NCBI GenBank assembly: GCA_029834535.1
Contig: JAQMWT010000348.1
Location: forward strand, 1 to 64,000
Origin: Chrysophaeum taylorii
Lineage: Eukaryota; Sar; Pelagophyceae; Pelagomonadales; Pelagomonadaceae
Direction: 5' to 3'
DNA: 64,000 bases
Numbering within the stretch: the first letter of the stretch is position 1; each line of letters opens with the position of its first letter. The notes beneath the pieces were generated by a model, which did no database searches, was not told where the DNA came from, and was given only the letters and a program-made list of their open reading frames with translations. The position numbers were made by a program, and so were the translations under genes. Positions 17,539 to 27,338 of this stretch are shown here, piece after piece.

Positions 17539-17838
17539 TTAGATCTCATCCTTGGTGACCAGGATGAACCCCAGTGCCATTCCCATCGCCGGCAGGAAGA
17601 GAGTCATGACCGGGACCAAGATAGGGGGCAAGTAGTCCGCGGTGAAGGCGTTCGCGGGTGCTGCGGCGAGGACGGGCGCGAGGGCCGCCGCCTGCATCAA
17701 TGCGGTCTTGTCCAAGCTCTCGAACGGCTTGTCGGTCGCTTGAGTCGTCGCCAAGGACGCCCGCGTCATCTCGAATCGCTGGGGTGCGGTGAAGGCGGCC
17801 GCGGTCGCGAACAGAGCGAGAAAGAGAAGCCGAGCCAT
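17539..17838 (-). CDS. psaI: Photosystem I reaction-centre subunit VIII (PsaI), nuclear-encoded precursor
   Basis: 99 aa. Residues 1-15 are a signal peptide (MARLLFLALFATAAA) followed by FTAPQRF, an ASAFAP-like cleavage context with Phe at +1 typical of secondary red plastids. Residues 16-44 are a Ser/Thr-rich transit region. Residues 45-64 are a second hydrophobic segment ending APANA, resembling a thylakoid lumen signal. The last 35 residues match PsaI (SYLPxILxPxxGxxFPAxxMxxxFxxxE): ADYLPPILVPVMTLFLPA followed by MGMALGFILVTKDEI, one transmembrane helix. PsaI is a small membrane subunit near PsaL in PSI and is plastid-encoded in most algae and plants, so a nuclear copy implies gene transfer. 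The tripartite leader argues against a plastid-DNA insertion (NUPT). Confidence 0.82.
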   Translation of the reverse strand: MARLLFLALFATAAAFTAPQRFEMTRASLATTQATDKPFESLDKTALMQAAALAPVLAAAPANAFTADYLPPILVPVMTLFLPAMGMALGFILVTKDEI

Positions 17839-18470
17839 GGGTCCTGTGCGTCGAGGTCAGCTTACTGCGGTGCACAAATGAATGCGCGCGCCTTAGTAAA
17901 AAAGACGTGTGTCTTGAAGCTGAATCTTGCGAGACTACGCTACGAACACAAAACCCTTGTTGATGTTGATACGGCGACCAAATTTTGGCGGAGGGTATCC
18001 ATCCGCGCCTAAACTTTACTGCCGCTAAACGAAAACAGAAAAACCAATAACTGCCCCGGGGCTCGGAGATGACCACGACTAGGCCCCACGGGACACCTTC
18101 GCCGGCACCCCTCACGTCTATCTTCGCGCAATCCACCAAAGCCCGTTACCGCCCCCGTTCTTCGCAGTCGACTTACAAAAAGGTACCCACGTGCTCCTAA
18201 AATCAAGAAGAGGAGGAAAAAGGCCCTCCCTCCTCCGCACACAGTGTCCAAGAAAAAGTCGAACGAGGTATGAATCAGCCTAGTTGCGTAAGCCGTGGTG
18301 ATTGACCAGCGAGAGCATCGCGTCGTCGTCGAACGGTGTAAATAACTACGCACGTGTTCCCCCGGGCCCTTCGTCACTTCCCAACAAGGAGAAACCTCTA
18401 AACAGTGATGAAAGCTAAAATAATAAGGTGTGCGTCTAGTAATAATATGCATCATGGAGGATGGGTCGGA
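17839..18470. other. Intergenic, no gene recognised
   Basis: Contains the short promoter region of the PsaI gene (right of 17838). A 148-codon minus frame (18009-18455) has no motif or credible composition. Confidence 0.4.
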
Positions 18471-18777
18471 TCAGCGAGGTTGTTGTTGGTCTACGATGCC
18501 GTACTTGATGGTCCTGCGAATCTTCTCGGTGCGATGTTTTTTGGCGCGGCATGCTTGCTCATACACGCGGCACGCGTCGTCCCTCGCGCGACGTGCTTGA
18601 TCATCGGTCAGCTTTGTCTGGCGCTTCGAATGAGCGAGAGCTTCGCGAAGGCCGTTTGCCGCTGCCGCGCGCGAGCGCCGTCCCGCCCAGTTTGAGCGCT
18701 TCCGCGAAGAGCTCTGCGGCGACGAGCCGATACTCCTCGTCCGGCGTGGGCGCCTTTGGCCATTCCCCTTCGGCCAT
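18471..18777 (-). pseudogene. Small helical protein gene, apparently with a one-base frameshift
   Basis: ATG 18777 opens MAEGEWPKAPTPDEEYRLVA and an amphipathic helix. Around 18650 the frame must shift by one base to continue GLREALAHSKRQTKLTDDQA and an Arg/Lys-rich helix to TGA at 18471-18473. The joined length is 3n+1 (about 101 residues). Both halves look like one acidic-then-basic helical protein, so an indel (real or assembly error) is the simplest reading. A PPR/MAT-type regulatory role cannot be assigned. Confidence 0.35.
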
Positions 18778-18784
18778 GCTCTCC

Positions 18785-18840
18785 CAAAGAAGAAGAAGAA
18801 GAAGAAGAAGAAGAAGAAGAAGAAGAAGAAGAAGAAGATC
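18785..18840. repeat. (GAA)n microsatellite
   Basis: About 18 GAA/AAG units just upstream of the small gene on the minus strand (CTT)n. Confidence 0.9.
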
Positions 18841-19028
18841 TTGAGAGGCTTTAGAAGAATTTATTTATTTGCACGCGCTTTGTTGTATTTCTAAACACAC
18901 CAAGGTCCGTTGCTGTCGTCGTTTACATTTCTACTGGTGGTGAGCGAAGCTGCTGGTACAATAATAATCTCTAAACGTTGAGATGACGGGTATAGATAGC
19001 CTCGACTCGCTCTTTCTCGAAATACACA

Positions 19029-20129
19029 CTAGCAGGCGTGCTTGCGGAAGGTGTTGGCATTTTCTTTGCCCGCCGGCTGGAGGTGGTAGGCAGCCGTCGG
19101 GGGCTTGTTGCGATGGTTGTGGTGGCTATTGTTGACCGCGATCAGCTTCGTCGTCTTAGTAGCAGAGGCATCGGCCTGAGGCGCATCCTCCTCTTCCTCC
19201 ACCTCCTCCTGGAGGTCAGCTGGGTTCGTGTTGCTGAAGACGCCTTCGTCGAAAAAGAGAGCGGAGAGGCGGCGGGCGTGTCTGGCCGCGGCGACGAACA
19301 TGAAGAGGCGGACCCAGAATTGGGGAGGATTTTCGGGAAGGATCTTCGAGCCCTGATCGTGGACGAAGACGGTGAGACCCCACAAGACATACTTGTTGAG
19401 CCGCAAGTGCTGGCGAAGCTCCTTGGCAATACCTCCCAACAAGCCGGCAAACGCGAGCCGCGAATCGATAAGATTCAGACAGAGCATAAAGCCGTAGACA
19501 GACCAGAGCGCTGCTGCGTAGACGAGGTGCCACTGGAGCGTGGTGATTTTGTGCTTGCGCGCGAGGGTCATCGCAAAGCTTGCCAGTTGAATCGGCAGAG
19601 CGCTCATAAACGAGAGGTTCGGTTCCGTTACCGATAACAGCGTCGCGTGGAACTGGCACTGCATGTAAAAGGACTTGAGCCGCGTGATCGACAGAACCTT
19701 CGCGCCGCGCGGGTACGGCATGCCGCGCGTCGTGGCGTCGCCCTGGCTGTGGACCCAGGAGGCGAGGTCTGCGAGACCCATAAACACAAAAACAAAAACG
19801 ACCCGGGCGGCCAAGCTCTCGAGCCACGACGTCTCGATCAGCAAGAATGCTCCCAGAACGTTCCGGGTCGCGAAGACGGCGTTGTGGGACCGATACGCGG
19901 GCCAGATCATCGGAGCGTGCGCGTTACGTCTCTGCGGCAGTGGAAATATGTACGACGTCGCGTGGAGCATGATGTGAATCGCCAGGAGGAACCACCGCAC
20001 GCGTCCCTCGAAGGCGTCCCCCCGCACAACGAGGAGCCACGCGCGGTACGCGAAGTGGACCAGCGCGGCAACCCCGAGAATCTTGTGGACGTGCCATTGG
20101 TCGTGGTGCTTGGAGAAAAACCGGGCCAT
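19029..20129 (-). CDS. Multipass membrane protein of unknown function
   Basis: 366 aa from ATG 20129 (frame is open further 5' but without a credible start). The N-terminus reads HKILGVAALVHFAYRAWLLV and is followed by hydrophobic helices near residues 55-75, 105-145, 190-215 and 225-260. Polar landmarks are FPLPQRRNAHAPMIWPAYRS and HATLLSVTEPNLSFMSALP. After the last membrane segment come a short basic/aromatic stretch, an acidic QEEVEEEED region and a His/Asn-rich tail. I have seen the combination HKILG..HF.YR plus FPLP.RRN..PMIWPE in uncharacterised algal proteins, but no function is known to me. It may be an enzyme of membrane lipid metabolism given the conserved His residues, but that is speculation. 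Confidence 0.7.
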   Translation of the reverse strand: MARFFSKHHDQWHVHKILGVAALVHFAYRAWLLVVRGDAFEGRVRWFLLAIHIMLHATSYIFPLPQRRNAHAPMIWPAYRSHNAVFATRNVLGAFLLIETSWLESLAARVVFVFVFMGLADLASWVHSQGDATTRGMPYPRGAKVLSITRLKSFYMQCQFHATLLSVTEPNLSFMSALPIQLASFAMTLARKHKITTLQWHLVYAAALWSVYGFMLCLNLIDSRLAFAGLLGGIAKELRQHLRLNKYVLWGLTVFVHDQGSKILPENPPQFWVRLFMFVAAARHARRLSALFFDEGVFSNTNPADLQEEVEEEEDAPQADASATKTTKLIAVNNSHHNHRNKPPTAAYHLQPAGKENANTFRKHAC

Positions 20130-21743
20130 AGAAAGGTCCACGACGTCTCCCTCTACTTGAGGATACGAACTCGGACTTCCAGTGACGTCATAACTGCTTT
20201 TTTTTAGGGTCCGAGCACCACCGGCTGCGGTCAAGCACGTCGTCACCCAGACGCTGCGGCCTGGAGATGTAATAATAAATAATAATAAAACCGTCTTTCC
20301 TTCGGGTTTTACATCCGCTCCCGTCAATTATAGGTCTCCGTCAATTATTGGTCTGCGTCAATCGCGGTCGCAGCTCCTCTCAACTGCTCGCCGCCTCGAC
20401 ACTTTTTCTTGGCTCGAAACCATCACCGGGGGAAGCACACTTTGTTACGTGTTACCATGATGAGCTCGGATCGGCGGGGGGACCATGCCGCGACATATAT
20501 ATGCCTATTCGTCGTCTCCGAGCCCACGCGCGCGTGCCTCGATTGACGCCGCAGCGCTTTTTGGATCTAGAGTGGACGTTAACTACGCGGCGAAATGTGA
20601 TGCAAATTCTAAACGACCGCCATGCCCGGCGCATATTCTCGCCACCACGAACTCAAACACAACCGAGGTCGACGGGCATTGACCCTGCCAACGCCAAGAC
20701 CTACGATCTGTTCGAGGGCTAGGCTCCAGACGACGAGTCGCACGAACATGAACTCGGGCTTCCAGCCGCTTACTCTTCTTGCAAATATCATGTTCCAAAC
20801 GAGCGCTACCTCCTCCTCGTTTTTTCTTCTGTCGAAAATATGGCGGATTCGAGCTCCAAGGCCAAGCCGGCATCCGCCATGCATGGTGTTTGGCGGTTGT
20901 GCCGAGCTTAAGCTCAACTTTTTCCGCCGGGCCTCTCCAAAAATACGCGCCGTGCGTTCAAGCTTTCATTCGCGCTTCGAATATCAAATGCAGCTTTCGT
21001 GCTCTTATATGCACAAACTACATGAACCCCGCGGGTTATGATGACAACGACGATGATGTCTTCCCCGTTCTTGCGGGCGGACCGGGGCCGCCTCCTTCTA
21101 CCACCACGTCGGCGACGAAAGCCGATCGCAAGGCGTATTGATAGCGTCTGCATGTTATAGGTGCGGCAGCCCCGCTGCTATCGTCAAGAAAGCATGCGGC
21201 AGAAGACCACACTCACACAGTGCTGTGCATCAATGGGCACAACAAAGGTTGGGGCAACACGAGTTCTTCTCCTTCTCCTTCTTCTTCTTCTTCTTCTTCT
21301 TCTTCTTCTTCTTCTTCTTCTTCTTCTTCTTCGTCCATAGCACGAAAGCCTGTCTCAATCAATAGGCGCGAGTGTATGCTGCGCACGAAAATTGCGACCT
21401 CCTCGCTCAGCAGTACACAAAGCGCAATACAACTGCGGAGGAGCCGCCAAGTTATCTATCGCCCACGAGGAGGAGGAGGAGGAGGAGGATTGCGGCACTC
21501 GATGCCACCTTGAACTTTCGCCACTCATCACCATGGCGCGAGTCGCATGCCTGATTCTTCGTCCGTCACGACCTGGGTTGGAGCGACGCATCGAAGGAAC
21601 CACACTACGGACGGACGAGAGCTTGGTTTGACCAAAGACCGAGTCCCAGGATTGATATCACAGGACGAACCGTTTCGTCTGGCGTCGTGAAAATTCCGCG
21701 TCAGGCGGTTGAAGTATTGTTTGAAGTAATAAGCGACTTGCGA
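20130..21743. other. Long intergenic stretch with microsatellites
   Basis: No frame has recognisable protein features. (TTC)n at 21267-21333, (GGA)n at 21467-21489, and AATAATAAATAATAATAAA near 20270-20288. Frames of up to 139 codons exist on both strands but change composition abruptly and share no motifs. Confidence 0.5.
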
Positions 21744-22541
21744 ATGTGGTGGTTGTGGGCATTTGTGGTGGTTGTTGCGAGCGCGCATCGGGCGGCCGTC
21801 GTGCTGCGGGGTATGAGCGTCCCCGACAGCCACCAGAGGGGCCCCATCGATTGGCGAGAGTGTTTCGCATCGCTCCAGGAAAATTACGTTAAGCCGCGGG
21901 AAGCGATGAACTATAGTGTCGACTTTTATTTTCATTCCTACGAGAGTGCAGAAATTGAGGCGTTGCGCGAGGCGTACAAGCCCGTGGCGTACGCGACGAG
22001 CCCGTTGGTATTCCAGCGGGTAGCGCAACAGAAGTCGCTCATCGCGGGTTTGGAGCTCGTGAAGAACGCGTCAGAATACGACGAGGTGCTTTCGACGCGA
22101 TTCGATTTGCTATTTTTGAGACCTGTGACCGCGTGGAATCTCGTCCCCGGGGCCTTCAACGTTCCGTGGCGCGACATCGACGGAAGAAAGCACTCGGACG
22201 TTTTGTGGTGCTTTCCGGGCAGCGCGGTCCCCCAAATATTGGAAGACCTCGGGCGAATTCTCCGCGACCCCCCCCATAAAAACTGCTGCGGCGGCGAGCT
22301 CCATTTTTATCGTCCCGACACTCTCAAACGACACTTTATGTTCTCTGGGAGTTATTCCTCGGACACCGACTGGCCCGACGTCTTCAAGTACAACGTGAAT
22401 CCGCTATATAAGCTTCACAGAGTAAGAGGCGGCGGCCAGCGCGCACCACCCCCCTTAACGCCGCCACACCGGAGGCCCAGACGGCAGCGCCGTCATCAAT
22501 CCCCCCAGGCACGCGAGAGCTCGTCGCCTCGAAGAAGATGA
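21744..22541 (+). CDS. Secreted or Golgi glycosyltransferase-like protein
   Basis: 265 aa from ATG 21744, chosen because MWWLWAFVVVVASAHRAA makes a good signal peptide or anchor. The body has VVLRGMSVPDSHQ, YSVDFYFHSYESAEIEALRE, ASEYDEVLSTRFDLLFLRPV and KNCCGGELHFYR. The R-x-D-L-x-F-x-x-P segment within an alpha/beta pattern resembles algal Golgi glycosyltransferase-like proteins, where an Asp-containing loop binds metal and sugar nucleotide. No DxD triplet is plain, so the enzyme class is unsure. The last 50 residues are Pro/Arg low complexity and may not be translated as shown. Confidence 0.5.
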   Translation: MWWLWAFVVVVASAHRAAVVLRGMSVPDSHQRGPIDWRECFASLQENYVKPREAMNYSVDFYFHSYESAEIEALREAYKPVAYATSPLVFQRVAQQKSLIAGLELVKNASEYDEVLSTRFDLLFLRPVTAWNLVPGAFNVPWRDIDGRKHSDVLWCFPGSAVPQILEDLGRILRDPPHKNCCGGELHFYRPDTLKRHFMFSGSYSSDTDWPDVFKYNVNPLYKLHRVRGGGQRAPPPLTPPHRRPRRQRRHQSPQARESSSPRRR

Positions 22542-22826
22542 TGATGCTCCTTCCTCCTCCTCCTCGCGAAGCACCTTCCTTCCTTGATGATCGGGGCTAC
22601 CTACCTACCTACCTAAACTAAACTAAACTAAGCTAAGCTAAGCTAAGCTAAGCTAAGCTAAGCTAAGCCGTGTGTGGGAATTCGAAATGAGGAGGCGTTG
22701 CTTTTTGTTTGTTAACAGGGTGGGTCGGCGCCGCGCGTTCAGTACTCTGGCAACGGCCGCGCGTCATTATAACGAACGGGCCCGTCTTTGTCTACGAAAA
22801 AAAAAAAAAACTCCTCCTCCTCAATT
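22542..22826. repeat. Convergent intergenic region with TACC and (TAAGC)n microsatellites
   Basis: (CCTA)n at about 22595-22614 and AAACT / AAGCT pentamers at 22615-22668. It contains the 3' untranslated region of the SelO gene (minus strand), where a SECIS element would be expected; a T14 run lies directly downstream of the stop (22797-22810 as A on plus). Confidence 0.6.
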
Positions 22827-24296
22827 CTAGGAGGATCACGTGAGGATCGAGACACCCCGCTGAGGCGGCGCGTTCGCGGGTGGCGGCGTGTTGAGATGAG
22901 CCAGACGAGCGACGTCGTCGGCAAACGGATTTAAGACGCCTCGATGAAGCTCTCGGAGAGTCGCGGGCTCGCCGGTCGCGAGGTAGTCCTCGACGGCACC
23001 GTGGATCGCGGCATTGCGAAGGGCGAATCTCGGGTTGAGTTCCGTGCGCGCTCTGAGAAGCGCTGCTCTGGCGGCCGCGGGGTCGGCCAGCTCGAAGTTC
23101 CGTCTGCGAGCCGCCCACCGCCGGAACCACGGGTCGTCGAATTCGTCCGCCGCGCCCCACGCGAGATCGGCGAAGAAGGTTGTGAAGTCGTGTCCCCGGA
23201 GCACCTTCTGGTCGGCGAAGCGCTCGTTCTCGACCGAGACCTCGAGAGCCAGCTTGCCGCACCAGAGGCGACGGCGCTCGGCCGCGTAGGCGTCGCGAAA
23301 CGCGTCTTCGCAGTCGGCGCGCGACGCGCCAAAAACAGCAAGAGCGTCGGCGAGGCGCGACACCGCCCAGGCCGCCGCGTCGACCTGGCGGCTCAGGCGG
23401 TAGCGACCCTCGCGGTCGCTCAAGTTCGGCGAGAAATCAGGGTCGTAGCGTTCGACGAACCCGAACGGACCCAAGTCGACCGTATGTCCAAAAATCATCA
23501 AATTGTCGGTGTTCAGGACGCCGTGGACGAATCCAAAGGCCTCCCACAACGCCACGAGCCGGCCCGTCGCGACGGCCGCACCTACGGCGAGCTCCGGGGC
23601 CGCGGCGCCCGCGTGCTCTACCAACGACTCGAGCAGTCGGACGTCGCCTCGCCGAGCCGCGAGCTCGAAGGTCCCAAAACGCAGCGCCAGAGACCGCGCC
23701 GCGCGCGAAATCATGCCCGCACGCTCCTGCCGCGCCTCGCCGCTCGCGTCGGGCATCGACCGCCACACCGTGGTCTCCCCCAGAGACCAGAGTCCCAGCG
23801 CGCGCGTCGTCGGCACGCCGATCGCTGCGAGATATTCAGATCCCAAAAATTCTCGCGCGCACGACCGAAAGGCCGCCAGACCGTCGCCCCCCCGCGAGTA
23901 CTGCGTCGGCCCACTCCCCTTGAGTCCGACCTCGAACCCCCCTATCTCCCCGAGCGTGACCGCGCGGCCGTCGCCCAGCTGACCCGCCCACTGTCCGAAC
24001 TGGTGCCCCCCGTAACAAACAGCAAGGCTCCGGCATTCAGATCGGCGTCCCGTCATCAAAATCTCGTACGGATCTTCTTCTTCGTCGATTCCTTGCTCCG
24101 CAAGCGACGACACCTCAACTCCCAGTTGACGCGCGAAGGGGCTCGAGAGGACGAGTCGAGCGTCGCGCCGTCGCACGGGGGCGCACAATGACGCGGCGAC
24201 GCCACGCACTTCGCGCGGACCCATCGCGCGGAACCACGGCGCCCTGTCGATGGGACACTGCCGCAGCAGCGACGCTTCTTCAAGCCCCGCGACCAT
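22827..24296 (-). CDS. SELENOO: Selenoprotein O (SelO/YdiU) pseudokinase AMPylase with UGA-encoded selenocysteine
   Basis: 489 residues from ATG 24296, reading TGA at 22838-22836 as Sec. SelO transfers AMP to protein hydroxyl groups, mostly in mitochondria. Signatures: SLAVCYGGHQFGQWAGQLGD, VGLKGSGPTQYSRGGDGLAA, SCAREFLGSEYLAAIGVPTT, FVHGVLNTDNLMIFGHTVDL followed by GPFGFVERYD, and near the end RTELNPRFALRNAAIHGAVE. The reading after the apparent stop is TGA TCC TCC TAG, that is U-S-S-stop. In animal and many algal SelO proteins Sec (Cys in bacteria) is exactly the third residue from the end, followed by Ser-Ser. Stopping at the TGA would lack the invariant C/U-S-S. I could not fold a convincing SECIS; one ATGA lies at 22767-22764. 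A CT-rich tract (24383-24425) precedes the gene. Confidence 0.88.
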
Positions 24297-24379
24297 GATT
24301 TTCTTCTTCACCAACCGACCGGATTCCTTCTGTCTCGCCACAACGGACTTCTTTTGCCGCCACAGTCCTTTGTTTTTTT

Positions 24380-24417
<38 letters not shown>

Positions 24418-24765
24418 CTCTCTCTAAACACATTATCACACAAACACACGGGGCCGGCGGTGCGCCCCATGAGCAAGAAGGAGACACACGGACAAGTCGA
24501 TGATGATATGTCCCTGGCGGCTGATACTATCGTCAGCCTCCTCCAGGGACGCGGCGGCGAGAAAAGGGTCCTGGTATTCCATATGAACGACCAGAGCCGC
24601 CCGAATGGACTGTGGAGGAAATATCATCATTGGACGGACAGACAGACAGACAGACAGACATCATCATCATCGTCAATATGTACCACATCGTCGTCGTCGT
24701 CGTCGTCGTCGTCGGGAAGAAGAGGGGTGATAGATAGGATAGATAATGACAGGATCGGTCGACGG
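24297..24765. repeat. Intergenic with (CT)n, (CAGA)n, (TCA)n and (GTC)n microsatellites
   Basis: (CT)n at 24384-24425, (GACA)n at 24637-24660, (ATC)n at 24660-24675 and (GTC)n at 24688-24714. No gene seen. Confidence 0.7.
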
Positions 24766-26844
24766 TCAAAATATTAATTTCTCAGGAGGGAAGGTTGGTT
24801 CTACCCGGGATCTGGCTTGCAGGCGGAAGTAGGTGAGGATGTCGTTGATGCGGCTGATGTAGGTGTGCTGCCTCGCGACGCGGGGACTCGCGTTTGGGAT
24901 GTGTTTGAAAGAGCACATTTTTGAGGCGGGCGCGTAGGGTAAACCGAGGATGCTGGCGGAGAATTGGTTGTTGGTGATCGCTCGTAGGCCGAGGGCCGCC
25001 GCCTCGATCGTGCGATCCGAAACGTACGAGTTGTTGCCGTTGAGATGACCTTCGCCCTGGAAGCACGGCACGAAGAGGCCGTCGTTCTGGAGCTGGCGCT
25101 TCTCGTCTTCCGGTACGTAGCGGGGGTCGTCCTCGAACTCGGCCGCGGCGCCGCAGATGTTGGGTGGAACAGAGTTGAGGCCGTGGCGGATCACCTTGAC
25201 GCCCTCGCGATTGCAGCCGACGACGAGGTCGCAGAAGGCGCGCTGGTTGAGGTGCCAGACGGTCCCAACAAAGTGGACGACGGTATCGTCGAAGGAGGTC
25301 GAGTTCGGCGGCGCGCGGGCGGGCCGGACACGGGCCGCCCAGGGCGCGACGTAGACGTGGCGATTGAAGCAGGTGATGCCCTCGCACCTGGCGAATTGGT
25401 GAAGGGCGTAGTGTTCGGCGTCGAGAGCGGGGCTGTTGCCGTCGGGACCGCGCACGACCCACTCGACCACCTTGCCCTGCCGGAGGAGGTCTTTGAACTG
25501 CGGCGGCGCGAGCTCGTGGAAGATGTAGCGGTTGGTCGCGCTCACGGGGAGGTGTGAAAGCGTCGGATCTCGAGTGAAGACGGCGTGCTTGGGCGACGCG
25601 AAGACGAGCGCGCGTTGAACCTTATCGCAGAGGCGAACGTTGGACGGCACCCAACACACTCGCCGCTGCCGAAGGTGCTGCTGCTGCTGCTGCTGCTGGT
25701 GATTCGAAGGTCCGACGAGCGCTCGGACGAGGGATTCGTTGAGGGCCGCGTGGATGAAGCGGTGGGTGTGGAGTTCGTTGGGGCGCAGCCCCCACAACAA
25801 AAAGGTGTCGAGTTGCAGATCGTCGAAGGACCTCAACAGCTTCTTCTCGTCGGGATCTCGCGCGTTGTCTTCTTCGGAGGATGATGTGCAGAAGCGTTCG
25901 AGCCGCTGGCACACGGGGGGCGTCGAATTCGTGTGAAACAAGTGCGCATCTCGGGGCGTGTAGGTGGCGCGGAGCCACGATCGCGTCCACGAATCCTCCA
26001 TTCTCTTGAGGACGTTGAGGTCGGTCTTTCGCACGTCAGGGACGCGCTTGAGCGTCTCTCGCTCTTTGGGATCGCACTCCTTGAGACCCGTGGGGTCGTG
26101 GGATTCGGAGGAACGCTTTTGGTTGAACACGGGCTCGGTGACCGCGTACGCGTCGACGACGCCGACGCGGCCCAACGTCTGCATCAGATAATCGATCGGA
26201 GCGACGTAAGGGAGAGACCACGAGAGGAGCCGCAGCGCGCCGCGGCGCGAGACGAGGTAGGCGTGCGTGCAGCCCGCCGCCATCGACTTGACGAGTTTTT
26301 GGTGGTTTCCGATGTTGGCGACGACCTCCTGGCGCTGGCAAAAGTCCCAGCAGCGGCCGACGTTGACCAAGTCCCAAGATGGCGCTTCGCGCGTCGCAAC
26401 CTCGGCCACCGCCGCGAGATAGTCATCTTGAGAACCATTCCCCGTGAACACCACATCTTCCTCGAAGACGATGCCTATGTCGGCGCCCGAGGCCACGACT
26501 TGGGTCCAGGCTCGTCGGTGCGTCCACACGCACGCGACCGTGAAGGGTGAGTTTTGCGTTCGCGCACTCAGGCCCTTCTCACGCATCGAGGCCACGAGCT
26601 TCTCCCACGGTACCCACCTGTACATCGAGCTCGGCCCAGCTATCGACCCGTCATCAATGTGCTGGCGCAAATCACGCTGAATGTCGCGCGTCAGCACGGC
26701 TGGCACGAAGGTCGTGTCCGCGGGCCACCTCCCAGGAGCGGGTTCGTCCACACCGAGGACGAACCGCCGGATCGTCAAAATGGAGGAGGATGAGGCGGCC
26801 GCCGCGGCGCTCGAGGTGAGCACCAGCACCATTATTACCACCAT
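24766..26844 (-). CDS. Two-domain secretory-pathway glycosyltransferase (GT25-type N-half)
   Basis: About 692 aa from ATG 26844. Signal peptide or anchor: MVVIMVLVLTSSAAAAA. Residues about 45-230 are GT25-like: LTRDIQRDLRQHIDDGS, SPFTVACVWTHRRAWTQVVA, then GIVFEEDVVF (the metal-binding E-x-D of this family), WDLVNVGRCWDFC and AAGCTHAYLVSRRGALRLL, as in LPS- and collagen-type GT25 enzymes. The C-half (about 360-690) is a separate domain with RYIFHELAPPQFKDLL, VVHFVGTVWHLNQRAF, VKVIRHGLNSVPPNICG and DRTIEAAALGLRAITNNQFS, resembling a GT-B donor-binding half. A Q-rich linker (HQQQQQQQH) sits between. A bifunctional glycan-building enzyme of the Golgi is inferred. Confidence 0.65.
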   Translation of the reverse strand: MVVIMVLVLTSSAAAAASSSSILTIRRFVLGVDEPAPGRWPADTTFVPAVLTRDIQRDLRQHIDDGSIAGPSSMYRWVPWEKLVASMREKGLSARTQNSPFTVACVWTHRRAWTQVVASGADIGIVFEEDVVFTGNGSQDDYLAAVAEVATREAPSWDLVNVGRCWDFCQRQEVVANIGNHQKLVKSMAAGCTHAYLVSRRGALRLLSWSLPYVAPIDYLMQTLGRVGVVDAYAVTEPVFNQKRSSESHDPTGLKECDPKERETLKRVPDVRKTDLNVLKRMEDSWTRSWLRATYTPRDAHLFHTNSTPPVCQRLERFCTSSSEEDNARDPDEKKLLRSFDDLQLDTFLLWGLRPNELHTHRFIHAALNESLVRALVGPSNHQQQQQQQHLRQRRVCWVPSNVRLCDKVQRALVFASPKHAVFTRDPTLSHLPVSATNRYIFHELAPPQFKDLLRQGKVVEWVVRGPDGNSPALDAEHYALHQFARCEGITCFNRHVYVAPWAARVRPARAPPNSTSFDDTVVHFVGTVWHLNQRAFCDLVVGCNREGVKVIRHGLNSVPPNICGAAAEFEDDPRYVPEDEKRQLQNDGLFVPCFQGEGHLNGNNSYVSDRTIEAAALGLRAITNNQFSASILGLPYAPASKMCSFKHIPNASPRVARQHTYISRINDILTYFRLQARSRVEPTFPPEKLIF

Positions 26845-27338
26845 CACGCGTGTTTGCAGCGTAAACAGGACACGACGAAAACTCGAAGTATTCCAGGAAT
26901 AGTCCGGGCATTCGGTCTGTTATAGGGACAAAAATGGGGACTTCTTTTCCCACTTTTGTTGTACATACTTATCTACGCCTGTCCGGCACACCCCTCCTAC
27001 CCCACAAAACCATTCATCACTACATCCGAAAAGCGAGAATCGACACCCATATACTTTGGGTGTATGTACATAAACCACCCACATCCTTTCCCCCTCTTAG
27101 ACGTTTTTTTTTTTTTTTTAATGGCTTCTATATAATATCAATATAAAACGAAAAAAAAACACGATATTATATTTTTGGCAATATAATATATAGCGCTGTT
27201 CGACTAACTACACCTCTCCAGTAGCATCATGGCTGGCTCGAGTTGATATTAGCCTCAAGTATAATGCGTCGCAAACCTCCTCCTCCTGCTCTGTCGTCGT
27301 CATGGCAACAACCCTTTGTTGTCTCAACCACCCGAACC
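26845..27338. other. Divergent intergenic region, AT-rich
   Basis: Promoters of the GT25-like gene (minus) and the ankyrin gene (plus). The T-rich and ATATAATATA sequence (27105-27195) includes inverted TATAATATC / GATATTATA arms. No gene. Confidence 0.5.

Noticed and set aside
22680-22826. SECIS element in the SelO 3' flank
   Set aside because: One ATGA (22767-22764, minus) was tested by eye, but no helix with the required AA loop and GA quartet formed; left open, not annotated.
22944-24191. 415-codon ORF antisense to SelO
   Set aside because: The SelO frame has all family motifs; this frame has none.
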